This document shows, piece by piece, positions 5,692 to 5,913 of a stretch of 5,913 nucleotides of DNA (position 1 is its first letter; every line of letters starts with the position of its first letter). The notes beneath the pieces were generated by a model. It had not been told where the DNA came from and did not search any database. It saw only the letters and a program-made list of their open reading frames with translations. The translations under genes and the position numbers were made by a program. This DNA comes from Mariprofundaceae bacterium (GTDB lineage: Bacteria; Pseudomonadota; Zetaproteobacteria; Mariprofundales; Mariprofundaceae): NCBI GenBank assembly GCA_030950865.1, contig JAUZQR010000393.1, positions 1 to 5,913 of the forward strand. Reading direction: 5' to 3'.

Positions 5692-5913
5692 TGGCGATTC
5701 GTGAGATACTGATTTACCCTGATAAAGTGTTGGAAACGGCTGCAAAGCCAGTGGTAGACCCTACATCGGATGAGATTAAAGCATTGGTGCAAGATATGGC
5801 GGATAGCATGTATGATGCACCAGGCGTGGGTTTGGCAGCACCGCAAATTGGCGTGTCTTTGCGCGTAGCGATTACCGATACCGATTGGCGTAGTGGTCGT
5901 TATGAGGATGAGG
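5691..5913 (+). CDS. def: Peptide deformylase (3' partial)
   Basis: Peptide deformylase removes the formyl group from the N-terminal methionine of new proteins at the ribosome, using a bound metal ion (usually iron). The frame begins with ATG at 5691, overlapping the lysC stop as TAATG, and runs 74 complete codons to the window end. The product begins MAIREILIYPDKVL, matching the family opening (a short N-terminus followed by the PD..L segment). Motif I is intact as GVGLAAPQIG at residues 45-54. Motifs II (EGCLS) and III (HExDH), which supply the Cys and two His metal ligands, would lie beyond the window, so activity cannot be judged. Family members are about 165-180 residues, so less than half is visible. 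In many bacteria def is followed by fmt; its position after lysC here is less usual. Confidence 0.94.
   Translation, partial: MAIREILIYPDKVLETAAKPVVDPTSDEIKALVQDMADSMYDAPGVGLAAPQIGVSLRVAITDTDWRSGRYEDE

Noticed and set aside
1..5913. A new defence, mobile or biosynthetic system
   Set aside because: Every long frame on the coding strand belongs to a well-known housekeeping or competence family, and there is no unexplained gene-sized space.

Overview
The window is a compact, all-plus-strand stretch of bacterial chromosome. It carries six recognisable genes in the order ribD (5' end cut off) - comEC - exbB - exbD - lysC - def (3' end cut off). Gene density is very high: three of the five junctions are one-base TAATG overlaps, one is a four-base ATGA overlap, and only one real gap exists (3312-3458). 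I see no mobile element, tRNA, rRNA, CRISPR array or phage gene.

The encoded proteins look proteobacterial. comEC directly followed by an exbB/exbD pair is an arrangement known from Gammaproteobacteria and relatives, where msbA and lpxK often come next. Here lysC and def follow instead. By eye the G+C content is moderate (mid 40s percent), and the plus strand is strongly G- and T-rich. I would say Gram-negative, Proteobacteria (gamma-like or a sister class such as Zetaproteobacteria), but the window alone does not fix the genus.

Region by region: 1-915 holds the C-terminal 85% or so of the bifunctional riboflavin deaminase/reductase RibD. 915-3311 holds a full-length ComEC DNA-uptake channel with its OB-like N-terminal region, Competence membrane domain and metallo-beta-lactamase domain. 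3312-3458 is an intergenic leader. It contains a perfect 17-bp inverted repeat, some smaller hairpins and a strong Shine-Dalgarno sequence. 3459-4474 encodes an ExbB/TolQ-type and an ExbD/TolR-type protein, together a proton-driven inner-membrane motor. 4474-5691 encodes a monofunctional, ACT-domain aspartokinase. It has a well-placed internal start that probably also yields a separate 160-residue regulatory beta subunit. 5691-5913 is the first 74 codons of peptide deformylase.

The layout suggests two transcription units: ribD-comEC, ending near the inverted repeat, and exbB-exbD-lysC-def, starting in the gap. The genes do not form one pathway; they are housekeeping functions packed together. 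I found no convincing undescribed system. The points most worth a second look are the internal lysC start, the long intergenic palindrome, and a substituted metal-site position in ComEC.
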